DNA from: Serratia marcescens | Lineage (GTDB): Bacteria; Pseudomonadota; Gammaproteobacteria; Enterobacterales; Enterobacteriaceae | Assembly (NCBI GenBank): GCA_015548865.1 | Contig: JADMXW010000012.1 | Span: forward strand, 1-49,044 | Direction: 5' to 3' | Length of the DNA: 49,044 nucleotides | In this document: piece by piece, positions 8,317-16,919 of the stretch | How positions within the stretch are numbered: position 1 is the stretch's first letter | How the letters are laid out: every line of letters starts with the position of its first letter | The notes under the pieces: model-generated | Told to the model about the DNA's origin: nothing | The model's input: only the letters and a program-made list of their open reading frames with translations | Databases searched by the model: none | Position numbers and translations under genes: made by a program

Positions 8317-8351
8317 AAAAAACCCCCGCACCGTAAGGTCGGGGGTTTTTT
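8317..8351 (+). terminator. ilv operon attenuator terminator
   Basis: Strong hairpin: AAAACCCCC on the left pairs with GGGGGTTTT on the right, with an inner ACC/GGT stem around GTAA, and it ends in TTTTTT. It lies between ilvL and ilvG, as the attenuator does in E. coli, and is expected to stop most transcription when branched-chain amino acids are plentiful. Confidence 0.93.
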
Positions 8352-8439
8352 GTTGGGCGGTAAAAACTACAGAAGGGAGTGGAGTATGTATTACAGCATA
8401 AAATCCTGTTTCTCCCCGGCAGCGTCGGGGAAATAAACT

Positions 8440-10089
8440 ATGAATGGGGCTCAATGGGTGGTGCAGGCGTTGCGGGCGCAAGGTGTCGATACCGTATTTG
8501 GTTATCCGGGCGGCGCGATCATGCCGGTTTACGATGCACTCTACGACGGCGGCGTTGAGCACCTGTTGTGCCGTCATGAACAAGGCGCTGCCATGGCGGC
8601 GCTCGGTTATGCCCGCGCGACCGGTAAAGTGGGTGTTTGTATCGCCACCTCTGGCCCCGGTGCCACTAACCTGATCACCGGGTTGGCGGATGCGCTGCTG
8701 GATTCCGTGCCGGTTGTGGCGATTACCGGTCAGGTGGCTTCACCGCTGATCGGTACTGATGCCTTTCAGGAAATCGACGTGCTGGGCCTGTCGTTGGCCT
8801 GCACCAAACACAGCTTTCTGGTGGATTCGCTGGAGTCGCTGCCAGAGATCATGGCGGAAGCCTTCGCCATCGCCAGTAGCGGTCGTCCTGGCCCGGTGCT
8901 GGTGGATATCCCCAAAGACATTCAGTTGGCCACCAGTGAGATAGCCCCGCAGTTTACGCCAGTCGATGACAGCCAGCCGAATTTCCCCGATCAGGCCATA
9001 GAACAAGCGCGCGCCATGCTGGCGGCGGCGAAAAAACCGATGCTATACGCCGGCGGCGGCGTGGGCATGGCGCAGGCGGTGCCTGCCCTGCGTGCGTTCA
9101 TTGCCGAGACGGGCATTCCTTCCGTCGTTACGCTGAAAGGATTGGGTGCCGTTGATGCCGAGCATCCGCACTACCTCGGCATGTTGGGCATGCACGGCAC
9201 CAAAGCGGCTAACCTGTCGGTGCAGGCGTGTGATTTGCTGATTGCCGTCGGTGCACGGTTTGACGATCGCGTAACGGGTAAACTGAATGCGTTTGCGCCT
9301 CATGCAGCGGTTATCCATCTGGATATCGATCCGGCTGAGCTGAGTAAATTGCGTCAGGCCAACGTGGCGCTGCCGGGGGAGTTGAACATGCTGTTGCCTG
9401 CATTGGCCCAACCGCTGGCTATTGACGCCTGGCGTCAAGAGGTTGCCGCGCTGAAAGCCGAATACCCATGGCGTTACGATCATCCGGGTGAAGCCATTTA
9501 TGCGCCCGCTCTGTTAAAAGCCTTATCTGAACGCAAACCGGCGGAAACCGTAATCACCACCGATGTTGGTCAGCACCAGATGTGGGCCGCGCAGCACATG
9601 CGTTTTTCCCGCCCGGAAAATTTCATCACCTCCAGCGGGTTAGGTACCATGGGCTTTGGTTTGCCAGCGGCAGTTGGCGCGCAGGTAGCCCGCCCTGAAG
9701 ATACCGTGGTGTGTATTTCCGGTGACGGCTCTTTCATGATGAACGTGCAAGAGTTGGGCACCATCAAACGAAAACAGTTGCCGATAAAAATCGTGCTGCT
9801 GGATAACCAACGGTTAGGCATGGTTCGACAGTGGCAGCAGTTGTTCTTCAATGAACGTTATAGTGAAACTAACCTCTCCGATAACCCCGATTTTCTGACC
9901 CTGGCAAGCGCATTTGGTATTCCAGGGCAACGCATAACCCGAAAAGATCAGATCGATGCCGCGCTGGATGCCCTGTTGAGCAGTGATGGGCCGTATTTGC
10001 TGCATGTCTCTATCGATGAACTGGAAAACGTCTGGCCGCTGGTTCCACCGGGAGCCGGAAATGAAACCATGCTGGAACGTACCGAATAA
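8440..10089 (+). CDS. ilvG: Acetolactate synthase II, large (catalytic) subunit
   Basis: Catalytic subunit of acetohydroxyacid synthase II (549 residues), which condenses pyruvate with pyruvate or 2-oxobutyrate using thiamine diphosphate (TPP). This is the first shared step of valine/leucine/isoleucine synthesis. Seen: [15 protein letters not shown] and the activating Glu in RHEQGAA near the N-terminus, a central FAD/binding-fold domain, and the TPP motif [30 protein letters not shown] near the C-terminus. The frame is continuous, unlike the ilvG pseudogene of E. coli K-12, which carries a frameshift. Isozyme II is known to resist valine inhibition. ilvM follows 17 nt downstream. Confidence 0.97.
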   Translation: MNGAQWVVQALRAQGVDTVFGYPGGAIMPVYDALYDGGVEHLLCRHEQGAAMAALGYARATGKVGVCIATSGPGATNLITGLADALLDSVPVVAITGQVASPLIGTDAFQEIDVLGLSLACTKHSFLVDSLESLPEIMAEAFAIASSGRPGPVLVDIPKDIQLATSEIAPQFTPVDDSQPNFPDQAIEQARAMLAAAKKPMLYAGGGVGMAQAVPALRAFIAETGIPSVVTLKGLGAVDAEHPHYLGMLGMHGTKAANLSVQACDLLIAVGARFDDRVTGKLNAFAPHAAVIHLDIDPAELSKLRQANVALPGELNMLLPALAQPLAIDAWRQEVAALKAEYPWRYDHPGEAIYAPALLKALSERKPAETVITTDVGQHQMWAAQHMRFSRPENFITSSGLGTMGFGLPAAVGAQVARPEDTVVCISGDGSFMMNVQELGTIKRKQLPIKIVLLDNQRLGMVRQWQQLFFNERYSETNLSDNPDFLTLASAFGIPGQRITRKDQIDAALDALLSSDGPYLLHVSIDELENVWPLVPPGAGNETMLERTE

Positions 10090-10106
10090 TGGCAGGAGAA
10101 CAGAGA

Positions 10107-10364
10107 ATGACGCACCATCAACTTTCCATACAGGCCCGTTTTCGTCCCGAAATGCTGGAGCGCGTGCTGCGCGTGGTTCGCCATCGCGGTTTTCGGGTGT
10201 GTGCCATGAACATGATGACGGCCGCCAACCCCGACCATATCAATATCGAATTGACCGTTGCCAGCCAACGGCCGGTGGATTTATTGTCAACACAGTTAAG
10301 CAAACTGCTTGATATCGCTTGTGTTGAAATACAACCCCACACATCACAACAAATACGTGCCTGA
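10107..10364 (+). CDS. ilvM: Acetolactate synthase II, small (regulatory) subunit
   Basis: ACT-domain regulatory subunit of 85 residues (E. coli 87) that stabilises and activates IlvG. The conserved block RPEMLERVLRVVRHRGFRVCAMNM and NIELTVAS mark the ACT fold, and the C-terminus TSQQIRA is as in E. coli. ATG 10107 is preferred because AGGAG (10094-10098) lies 8 nt before it. An upstream in-frame ATG at 10089, which overlaps the ilvG stop, has no ribosome binding site and would add six residues absent from E. coli. Confidence 0.95.
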   Translation: MTHHQLSIQARFRPEMLERVLRVVRHRGFRVCAMNMMTAANPDHINIELTVASQRPVDLLSTQLSKLLDIACVEIQPHTSQQIRA

Positions 10365-10387
10365 AGGCATTAGAAAGGATAAAGAGA

Positions 10388-11314
10388 ATGACAAGCAAAG
10401 CTGATTATATTTGGTTCAATGGTGAGATGGTGCCGTGGGCGGAAGCCAAAGTACACGTTATGTCCCATGCGCTGCATTACGGTACGTCGGTGTTTGAAGG
10501 GGTGCGCTGTTATGATTCCCATAAAGGCCCGGTGGTATTCCGTCACCGTGAACATATGCGCCGCCTGCACGATTCCGCTAAAATTTATCGTATGCCGGTG
10601 CAGTACAGCGTGGATGACCTAATGGAAGCCTGCCGCGCAACGCTACGTAAAAATGACCTGAAAAGCGCCTACATTCGTCCGCTGGTGTTCGTTGGCGACG
10701 TTGGCATGGGCGTGAATCCGCCGGAAGGTTACGTCACGGATGTCATCATTGCGGCATTTCCCTGGGGCGCGTATTTGGGCGAAGACGCACTGGATCAGGG
10801 GATTGATGCCATGGTGTCCTCTTGGAACCGTGTGGCAGCTAACACTATTCCGACGGCCGCAAAAGCGGGCGGTAACTACCTTTCCTCACTGCTGGTGGGC
10901 AGCGAAGCGCGTCGCCACGGTTATCAGGAAGGGATTGCTCTGGATGTAAACGGCTATGTGTCTGAAGGTGCAGGTGAAAACCTGTTTGAAGTGAAAGATG
11001 GCGTGTTGTTCACCCCGCCGTTCACCTCATCAGCGCTGCCGGGAATCACCCGTGACGCCATCATCAAACTGGCGCAAAGCCTGGGGCTGGAAGTGCGTGA
11101 GCAGGTGTTGTCGCGTGAATCGCTCTATCTGGCGGATGAAGTCTTTATGTCTGGCACTGCTGCGGAAATCACCCCGGTGCGCAGTGTGGACGGTATTCAG
11201 GTCGGCATTGGCCGTTGTGGTCCGGTCACCAAACAACTACAAAAAGCGTTCTTCGGCCTGTTTACCGGCGAAACTGAAGACAAATGGGGCTGGTTAGATC
11301 AGGTTAACCCGTAA
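10388..11314 (+). CDS. ilvE: Branched-chain amino acid aminotransferase
   Basis: Fold-type IV PLP transaminase of 308 residues that performs the last step of isoleucine, valine and leucine synthesis with glutamate as amino donor. The PLP lysine is Lys159 in IPTAAKAGGNYLSS. The blocks HVMSHALHYGTSVFEGVRCY, GYVSEGAGENLFEV and SALPGITRDAI are typical. The sequence is near identical to E. coli IlvE. AAAGGATAAAGAG precedes the ATG. A 123-bp gap with a long inverted repeat separates it from ilvD. Confidence 0.97.
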   Translation: MTSKADYIWFNGEMVPWAEAKVHVMSHALHYGTSVFEGVRCYDSHKGPVVFRHREHMRRLHDSAKIYRMPVQYSVDDLMEACRATLRKNDLKSAYIRPLVFVGDVGMGVNPPEGYVTDVIIAAFPWGAYLGEDALDQGIDAMVSSWNRVAANTIPTAAKAGGNYLSSLLVGSEARRHGYQEGIALDVNGYVSEGAGENLFEVKDGVLFTPPFTSSALPGITRDAIIKLAQSLGLEVREQVLSRESLYLADEVFMSGTAAEITPVRSVDGIQVGIGRCGPVTKQLQKAFFGLFTGETEDKWGWLDQVNP

Positions 11315-11337
11315 TCGTAACAAGAAAGATTAATACA

Positions 11338-11409
11338 CCCCTTTCCTTTGCTTCATGGCCCAATGAGTCTGTCGGTGTGAGTCATCGCCGAACAGGAGCA
11401 GGAAAGGGG
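11338..11409 (+). repeat. 10-bp inverted repeat in the ilvE-ilvD gap
   Basis: CCCCTTTCCT (11338-11347) and AGGAAAGGGG (11400-11409) are perfect inverted copies separated by 52 bases. In the ilv transcript they could close a long stem that brings the ilvE end near the ilvD ribosome binding site. No T-run follows, so it is not a simple terminator. TGAGTC occurs twice inside the loop. A processing or stabilising role is only a guess. Confidence 0.6.
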
Positions 11410-11437
11410 CGGAAACACACACTGGAGTAATCAGAGA

Positions 11438-13288
11438 ATGCCTAAGTACCGTTCAGCCACAACCACGCATGGCCGCAATATGGCGGGTGCGCGCGCCCTG
11501 TGGCGTGCCACCGGAATGACCGATGCCGATTTCGGCAAGCCTATCATCGCTGTGGTCAACTCGTTCACACAATTCGTTCCGGGCCATGTTCATCTGCGCG
11601 ACCTGGGCAAGCTGGTGGCGGAGCAAATTGAAGCCGCTGGCGGCGTGGCCAAAGAGTTCAACACCATTGCGGTGGATGACGGCATTGCGATGGGGCACGG
11701 TGGCATGCTCTATTCCCTGCCGTCACGTGAGCTGATTGCCGATTCGGTTGAGTACATGGTCAATGCCCACTGCGCTGATGCGATGGTGTGTATTTCCAAT
11801 TGCGACAAGATCACTCCCGGAATGCTGATGGCTTCGCTACGCTTGAACATCCCGGTGATTTTTGTTTCCGGCGGTCCAATGGAAGCCGGAAAAACCAAGC
11901 TTTCTAACCAATTGATCAAACTGGACTTGGTGGATGCCATGATCCAGGGGGCTAACCCGAACGTCAGTGATGCAGACAGCGATCAGATCGAACGCTCTGC
12001 CTGCCCGACCTGTGGATCCTGTTCCGGCATGTTTACCGCTAACTCGATGAACTGCCTGACGGAAGCGCTGGGCCTGTCGCAGCCGGGCAATGGCTCCCTG
12101 CTGGCGACTCACGCCGATCGTAAGCAACTGTTTTTGAACGCGGGTACGCGTATCGTTGAACTGACCAAACGCTACTACGAGCAGGATGATGCCAGCGCGC
12201 TGCCACGTAATATCGCGACCAAGGCGGCGTTTGAAAACGCCATGACGCTGGATATTGCCATGGGCGGTTCCACCAACACCGTTCTGCACTTGCTGGCCTC
12301 TGCGCAGGAAGCAGAAGTGGATTTCACCATGGACGACATCGATCGTCTGTCGCGCCGGGTGCCGCAGCTGTGCAAAGTGGCTCCGAGTACGCAGAAATAC
12401 CACATGGAAGACGTACACCGTGCGGGTGGGGTGATCGGTATTCTGGGCGAGTTGGATCGCGCTGGATTGCTGAACCGTGATGTGCGCAACGTGCTGGGCA
12501 AAAGCCTGACGGAAACGCTGAACGCTTACGACGTCATGCTGACTGATGATGATGCGGTGAAAAGCATGTACTCCGCAGGGCCTGCGGGTATTCGTACCAC
12601 ACAGGCGTTCTCACAGGATTGCCGCTGGGAGTCGCTGGATACCGATCGTGAACAGGGCTGTATCCGTGCGCGTGAGTACGCCTACAGTCAGGATGGCGGT
12701 CTGGCGGTGCTGTACGGCAACATCGCGGAAAAAGGCTGTATCGTAAAAACCGCCGGTGTGGATGAAGGTAGCCTGGTGTTCCGTGGCCCGGCCAAAGTGT
12801 ACGAATCGCAGGATGACGCCGTGGAAGCCATTCTGGGCGGTAAGGTGGTCGCGGGTGATGTTGTGGTTATACGTTACGAAGGGCCGAAAGGCGGGCCGGG
12901 CATGCAAGAGATGCTCTATCCGACCAGCTTCCTGAAATCCATGGGATTGGGTAAAGCCTGTGCGTTGATCACTGACGGTCGTTTCTCCGGCGGCACCTCT
13001 GGGCTTTCCATCGGTCATGCTTCGCCTGAAGCAGCCAGTGGCGGCACCATCGGGCTGGTGGAAGAGGGTGACATCATTGCCATTGATATTCCTAACCGTA
13101 CCATTGAACTGGTCGTGGCGGAAGATGAACTGGCACGCCGTCATGATGCGGAGCTGGCTCGAGGTGACGCGGCCTTTACGCCGAAAAATCGTCAGCGTCA
13201 GGTGTCCTTTGCTCTGCGTGCCTATGCAAGTCTGGCGACCAGCGCGGATAAAGGTGCGGTGCGCGATAAGAGTAAGCTGGGAGGCTAA
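11438..13288 (+). CDS. ilvD: Dihydroxyacid dehydratase
   Basis: Iron-sulphur dehydratase (616 residues, the E. coli length) that turns 2,3-dihydroxy-isovalerate and -methylvalerate into the 2-keto acids before transamination. Cluster and active-site cysteines sit in [14 protein letters not shown] and [22 protein letters not shown]. The ILVD/EDD signature [23 protein letters not shown] is near the C-terminus. It lies between ilvE and ilvA in the operon, and ilvA starts 5 nt after its stop. Confidence 0.97.
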   Translation: MPKYRSATTTHGRNMAGARALWRATGMTDADFGKPIIAVVNSFTQFVPGHVHLRDLGKLVAEQIEAAGGVAKEFNTIAVDDGIAMGHGGMLYSLPSRELIADSVEYMVNAHCADAMVCISNCDKITPGMLMASLRLNIPVIFVSGGPMEAGKTKLSNQLIKLDLVDAMIQGANPNVSDADSDQIERSACPTCGSCSGMFTANSMNCLTEALGLSQPGNGSLLATHADRKQLFLNAGTRIVELTKRYYEQDDASALPRNIATKAAFENAMTLDIAMGGSTNTVLHLLASAQEAEVDFTMDDIDRLSRRVPQLCKVAPSTQKYHMEDVHRAGGVIGILGELDRAGLLNRDVRNVLGKSLTETLNAYDVMLTDDDAVKSMYSAGPAGIRTTQAFSQDCRWESLDTDREQGCIRAREYAYSQDGGLAVLYGNIAEKGCIVKTAGVDEGSLVFRGPAKVYESQDDAVEAILGGKVVAGDVVVIRYEGPKGGPGMQEMLYPTSFLKSMGLGKACALITDGRFSGGTSGLSIGHASPEAASGGTIGLVEEGDIIAIDIPNRTIELVVAEDELARRHDAELARGDAAFTPKNRQRQVSFALRAYASLATSADKGAVRDKSKLGG

Positions 13289-13293
13289 GTTCA

Positions 13294-14847
13294 ATGGCGG
13301 TATCACTCCCTCTCCCCGACGCACCATGCGGCGCGGAGTATTTGCGTGCGGTGTTGCGCGCGCCAGTATATGAAGTGGCGCAGGTGACGCCGCTTCAGCC
13401 GATGAATAAGCTCTCGACGCGTCTTGGCAATACCATTTTGGTAAAGCGGGAAGACCGTCAACCGGTGCACAGTTTCAAACTGCGCGGAGCGTATGCCATG
13501 TTGGCGACCCTGACAGATGCGCAAAAAGCGCACGGTGTGGTAACGGCTTCTGCCGGTAACCACGCACAGGGCGTAGCGCTTTCGGCCAGTAAGCTCGGTA
13601 TCAAGGCGCTGATCGTCATGCCGGTCGCCACTGCGGATATCAAAGTGGATGCGGTGCGCGGTTTTGGCGGTGAAGTGTTGCTGCACGGTGCCAATTTCGA
13701 TGAGGCCAAGGCCAGAGCAATTGCGCTGTCGCAAGAGCAGCATATGACTTTCATTCCACCGTTCGATCATCCGGCGGTCATTGCCGGGCAAGGCACGCTG
13801 GCAATGGAGCTGTTGCAGCAGGATGCGCATCTCGATCGTGTATTTGTACCTGTTGGCGGTGGTGGTCTGGCTGCGGGCGTAGCAGTGTTGATCAAACAAC
13901 TGATGCCTCAGATCAAAGTGATCGGCGTTGAAGCGGAAGATTCAGCATGCCTGCGTGCGGCATTGGATGCGGGACACCCGGTGGATTTGCCGCGCGTTGG
14001 ATTGTTCGCTGAAGGTGTAGCGGTCAAGCGTATTGGCGACGAAACGTTCCGCCTGTGCCGGGAATATCTGGATGATGTCATCACAGTGGACAGCGATTCG
14101 ATTTGCGCCGCGCTGAAGGATATCTTTGAAGATGTGCGTGCAATTGCTGAGCCGTCTGGCGCACTGGCGCTGGCGGGGATGAAGAAGTATATCCAGCAGC
14201 ACGGCATTCAGGGTGAACGGCTGGCACATATTTTGTCGGGTGCCAACGTCAACTTCCACGGCCTGCGCTATGTCTCTGAACGCTGTGAGTTGGGTGAACA
14301 GCGTGAGGCATTGCTGGCAGTAACTATCCCTGAGCGTAAGGGCAGCTTTTTGACCTTTTGCCAACTGCTGGGTGGCCGCTCGGTGACTGAGTTTAACTAC
14401 CGTTACGCCGATGACAAAGACGCCTGCATTTTCGTGGGGGTACGCCTGACGCGTGGGCATGCGGAGCGGGATGAGATTATTGCAGAGCTCTCCGCAGGCG
14501 GTTATCAGGTGGTCGATCTCTCCGATGATGAAATGGCGAAGCTCCATGTGCGTTACATGGTCGGCGGGCGTCCTTCCAAACCGCTGCGAGAACAGCTTTA
14601 CAGCTTCGAGTTTCCAGAATCTCCCGGTGCGCTGCTGAAATTCCTGCACACACTTGGAACACACTGGAACATTTCGCTGTTTCACTATCGTAGTCACGGC
14701 ACTGATTTCGGTCGTGTGCTGGCCGCGTTCGAAGTGACCGAGCGCGATCCGGAGTTTGAGCAACGTTTGCAGGCGCTGGGTTACGAGTGCCATGACGAAA
14801 CTCAAAATCCGGCGTTTCGTTTCTTTCTGGCCGGTAATGCGGCTTGA
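13294..14847 (+). CDS. ilvA: Threonine deaminase, biosynthetic (IlvA)
   Basis: PLP-dependent threonine dehydratase (517 residues) that makes 2-oxobutyrate from threonine, the committed step to isoleucine, and is inhibited by isoleucine through C-terminal domains. The PLP lysine is Lys62 in VHSFKLRGAYAM, and the phosphate-binding loop is VGGGGLAAGV. Two ACT-like regulatory repeats follow (AVTIPERKGSFLTFCQLLGGRSVTEFNYR and YSFEFPESPGALLKFLHTLGTHWNISLFHYRSHGTD), so this is the regulated biosynthetic form. GGGAGG lies before the ATG. It is the last ilv gene, and a strong hairpin follows 7 nt after its stop. Confidence 0.97.
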   Translation: MAVSLPLPDAPCGAEYLRAVLRAPVYEVAQVTPLQPMNKLSTRLGNTILVKREDRQPVHSFKLRGAYAMLATLTDAQKAHGVVTASAGNHAQGVALSASKLGIKALIVMPVATADIKVDAVRGFGGEVLLHGANFDEAKARAIALSQEQHMTFIPPFDHPAVIAGQGTLAMELLQQDAHLDRVFVPVGGGGLAAGVAVLIKQLMPQIKVIGVEAEDSACLRAALDAGHPVDLPRVGLFAEGVAVKRIGDETFRLCREYLDDVITVDSDSICAALKDIFEDVRAIAEPSGALALAGMKKYIQQHGIQGERLAHILSGANVNFHGLRYVSERCELGEQREALLAVTIPERKGSFLTFCQLLGGRSVTEFNYRYADDKDACIFVGVRLTRGHAERDEIIAELSAGGYQVVDLSDDEMAKLHVRYMVGGRPSKPLREQLYSFEFPESPGALLKFLHTLGTHWNISLFHYRSHGTDFGRVLAAFEVTERDPEFEQRLQALGYECHDETQNPAFRFFLAGNAA

Positions 14848-14854
14848 TACCAGA

Positions 14855-14886
14855 GCGCCCAACGGTGGAATTTTGCCGTTGGGCGC
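14855..14886 (+). terminator. Hairpin at the end of the ilv operon
   Basis: GCGCCCAACGG and CCGTTGGGCGC form an 11-bp perfect stem with a 10-nt loop, 7 nt after the ilvA stop. The following bases (GCTATCTTGG) are not T-rich, so intrinsic termination may be partial and the hairpin may mainly protect the 3' end. Confidence 0.6.
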
Positions 14887-14930
14887 GCTATCTTGGTTGC
14901 CATTCAAGGGATTAGCAATGGCAGGCCATC

Positions 14931-15674
14931 ATGACGACGTTCAAGGGGTTCTCGCAGCAGAGTCTCACTTTTCTTCAACAGGTTCGACAGGAAAACAGCA
15001 AGGAGTGGTTTGACGACAACCGCGCGATATATGATGAGACGCTGGTTGCCCCGTTCCGCGCGTTGGTCGATGATCTGAGCCTGACGATGCTACCGATTGA
15101 CGATCAGTTTGAAATTCGTCCTGCCATTGGTAAAACCTTGTCGCGTATCCATCGTGATACCCGTTTTTCTCACGACAAATCCCGCTACCGCAGCCAGATG
15201 TGGCTGACGTTTAAGCGCCCGCGCAAAGACTGGACGGACGCGCCTGTGTATTTTTTCGAAATTGGCCCAGATTTCTGGCGCTATGGGTTGGGGTACTACA
15301 GCGCTACGCGCGATACCATGGAGCTGTTTCGCCAGACGTTGCGCGATAATCCGCACGCCTTTTTGGCGATGGCCGCGTGCTTGGAACCCACTTTTACGCT
15401 GGAAGGTGACAGTTATAAACGCCCGCTTCTTAAAGATCAGCCAGAGGCATTGGCGACCTGGTACAACCGCAAATCCTTCGCCGCTATGACCACTCGGCAA
15501 GATATGGAAGCGCTGTTTTCTGCTGATTTGGTCACCACGCTGGCGGACGGTTTTCGCCAACTGGAGCCACTGTATCGCTATCTGATGGGCATTGAGAGTA
15601 TGAAGCGGCTGACGCCTGAACAAGAAGAAGGAAGCTGGTCGAGCTTCCCGGCGTCAGCGCGTTTTGAACGTTAG
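14931..15674 (+). CDS. DUF2461 (TIGR02453 family) protein
   Basis: 247-residue cytoplasmic protein of unknown function. It matches the DUF2461/TIGR02453 family as I know it: an N-terminal FLQQVRQENSKEWFDDNRAIYDE block, then RIHRDTRFSHDKSRYRSQMW and the aromatic stretch YFFEIGPDFWRYGLGYYSATRDTMELFRQTL. No signal peptide or membrane segment is evident. GGCAGG precedes the ATG by 5 nt. It lies downstream of ilvA, which has no such neighbour in E. coli. Its stop overlaps the stop of the convergent DUF1311 gene by 4 bases. The biochemical role is unknown. Confidence 0.85.
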   Translation: MTTFKGFSQQSLTFLQQVRQENSKEWFDDNRAIYDETLVAPFRALVDDLSLTMLPIDDQFEIRPAIGKTLSRIHRDTRFSHDKSRYRSQMWLTFKRPRKDWTDAPVYFFEIGPDFWRYGLGYYSATRDTMELFRQTLRDNPHAFLAMAACLEPTFTLEGDSYKRPLLKDQPEALATWYNRKSFAAMTTRQDMEALFSADLVTTLADGFRQLEPLYRYLMGIESMKRLTPEQEEGSWSSFPASARFER

Positions 15675-16441
15675 AGCTTTTGTCGCGTCATCACCATGTT
15701 GAACAGATAGCTTTCGCCCTGCGTGTCGAAGGTGGAAATGCGCAGTTCATCGTCGCTCACACAGGTAAACAGGATCTTGGTGGTGCCGCCAAAGCTGCTT
15801 TCCCTGCGACCAATTGCCTGCGTATCGCTCATCTGGCGGGCGGTAAACTCACCGTCATCCAGTCGGTTAGCGTAACGAAACGCGACGGAAATGTTGCCGC
15901 TGATTTTCCCTTTCTCCTGCGTCATATCCAAACCTACCGCATTATAGGGCGCTTTCTGGTCGTACATTTCCTGAAAGTAGCTACCGAGGTTGTCGTACTC
16001 TTCCTTAGTAAGATCCTGCAAATAATCCTCGTAGCTGAACGCCCCGTGGAAACACCCGGTATTTTTGATCGGCGTAATGGGCGTGGGTAACGCGTGCTGG
16101 GCAACTTGATTGAGGTAGCGCAGTCGGTTGAGTTGCTGCTGATAGCGCTGGCGCAAGCAATCCTCATCCTGACATTGGTTACGCGTAGTGAGCCAACTAC
16201 GCTGAAACAGGTTTAATGCCTGTTCAAAGGGCTGGCTCTGTGTATTGGTTGTCAGTGCTGCTCGCGCGGTCTTCCACTCCTGCGCCAGTTCATCATCCAA
16301 TTGACCGAGCAGCGGGCTTTGGCAAATCTGTTTTTCCTGCGCGCTGGTGGCATTGGCACAGTCGAATGAGACAGCCTGTGCGTAGGGGACAAACGCACAG
16401 GCCGCCAGCGCCGCCACAGCAGAGAACACAGAGAGCTTCAT
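15671..16441 (-). CDS. Exported DUF1311 (LprI-like) protein
   Basis: 256-residue predicted periplasmic or surface protein. Signal peptide MKLSVFSAVAALAACAFVPYAQA is followed by a DUF1311/LprI-type domain: SFDCANATSAQEKQICQSPLLGQLDDELAQEWKTAR, with further cysteines in TRNQCQDEDCLRQRYQQQLNRL. Relatives include LprI, described as a lysozyme inhibitor, but most family members have no known role. The second half (from about residue 130) has no domain I recognise. ATG 16441 was chosen because it opens the signal peptide and has AGGA upstream. The frame extends 25 residues further up without support. It is divergent from the TonB receptor gene. Confidence 0.85.
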   Translation of the reverse strand: MKLSVFSAVAALAACAFVPYAQAVSFDCANATSAQEKQICQSPLLGQLDDELAQEWKTARAALTTNTQSQPFEQALNLFQRSWLTTRNQCQDEDCLRQRYQQQLNRLRYLNQVAQHALPTPITPIKNTGCFHGAFSYEDYLQDLTKEEYDNLGSYFQEMYDQKAPYNAVGLDMTQEKGKISGNISVAFRYANRLDDGEFTARQMSDTQAIGRRESSFGGTTKILFTCVSDDELRISTFDTQGESYLFNMVMTRQKL

Positions 16442-16919
16442 AGGGGATCCTGTTTCATTCCTTGAGCAATTAAGGTTTGTTATACAGCCATATGCGTCCC
16501 TTCGCCAGTCCAGCACGCCAACTCAGAGTGCCGTGGCTGCCCGACGTAAACAGATTTCTGTGTCGTGTAACGCCTTCTTGTTGCATGCGGGGCTGGCAAT
16601 ATTGGTCGTTATTTTAAGAAGCGAAAACTGATACTCGGTGCAACATACTGGCGTTAAGCTATCCACTCATTGTATCAGGTGTTTCCCTGAGTGATTGTGT
16701 CTATCAAGGCACACTGCTTCACTCTCTGTTCCTCGCTTGTGCTATCTGTAGACCATAAAAAATAGAAAGATATATCTTAAATACGGCAAGTTACATGTGT
16801 TGCCTTTCTGTAACTCGAATTATTTAGAGGATAGACAATCTTTTTGCATTATCAGGCCAAGAACATGTTGGCTTTTTTTTATGACTTATAAAAATAACAT
16901 CGCAGTGAAGGACGAATGA
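16442..16919. other. Intergenic region upstream of the TonB receptor gene
   Basis: 478 bases with no convincing ORF. It should hold the divergent promoters of the DUF1311 gene and the receptor gene. It contains a shortened palindromic repeat at 16771-16833. A weak Fur-box-like stretch ending GCATTATC lies just after it (about 16837-16855). GAAGGACGA gives the ribosome binding site for the ATG at 16920. Confidence 0.5.
16771..16833 (-). repeat. Internally deleted palindromic repeat (63 bp)
   Basis: Both ends match the 127-bp repeat at 37778, in reverse orientation, while the middle is missing. The left 29 bases match the repeat end at 21 of 29 positions (shared CAAGTT, CATGTG). The right part shares GCCTT, CTG and AACTCGAATTATTTAG. 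The central hairpin of the long form has been lost. Confidence 0.7.

Noticed and set aside
11837..12418. Long open frames on the strand opposite ilvD and other ilv genes
   Set aside because: They mirror well-conserved genes, have no ribosome binding sites or known domains, and are expected from codon bias.
13942..14907. 321-residue ORF antisense to ilvA
   Set aside because: Entirely a shadow of ilvA with no recognisable domain.
16837..16855. Fur box before the TonB receptor gene
   Set aside because: Only about 9 of 19 positions fit the consensus, mostly in the right half; too weak to call, though iron control is plausible.
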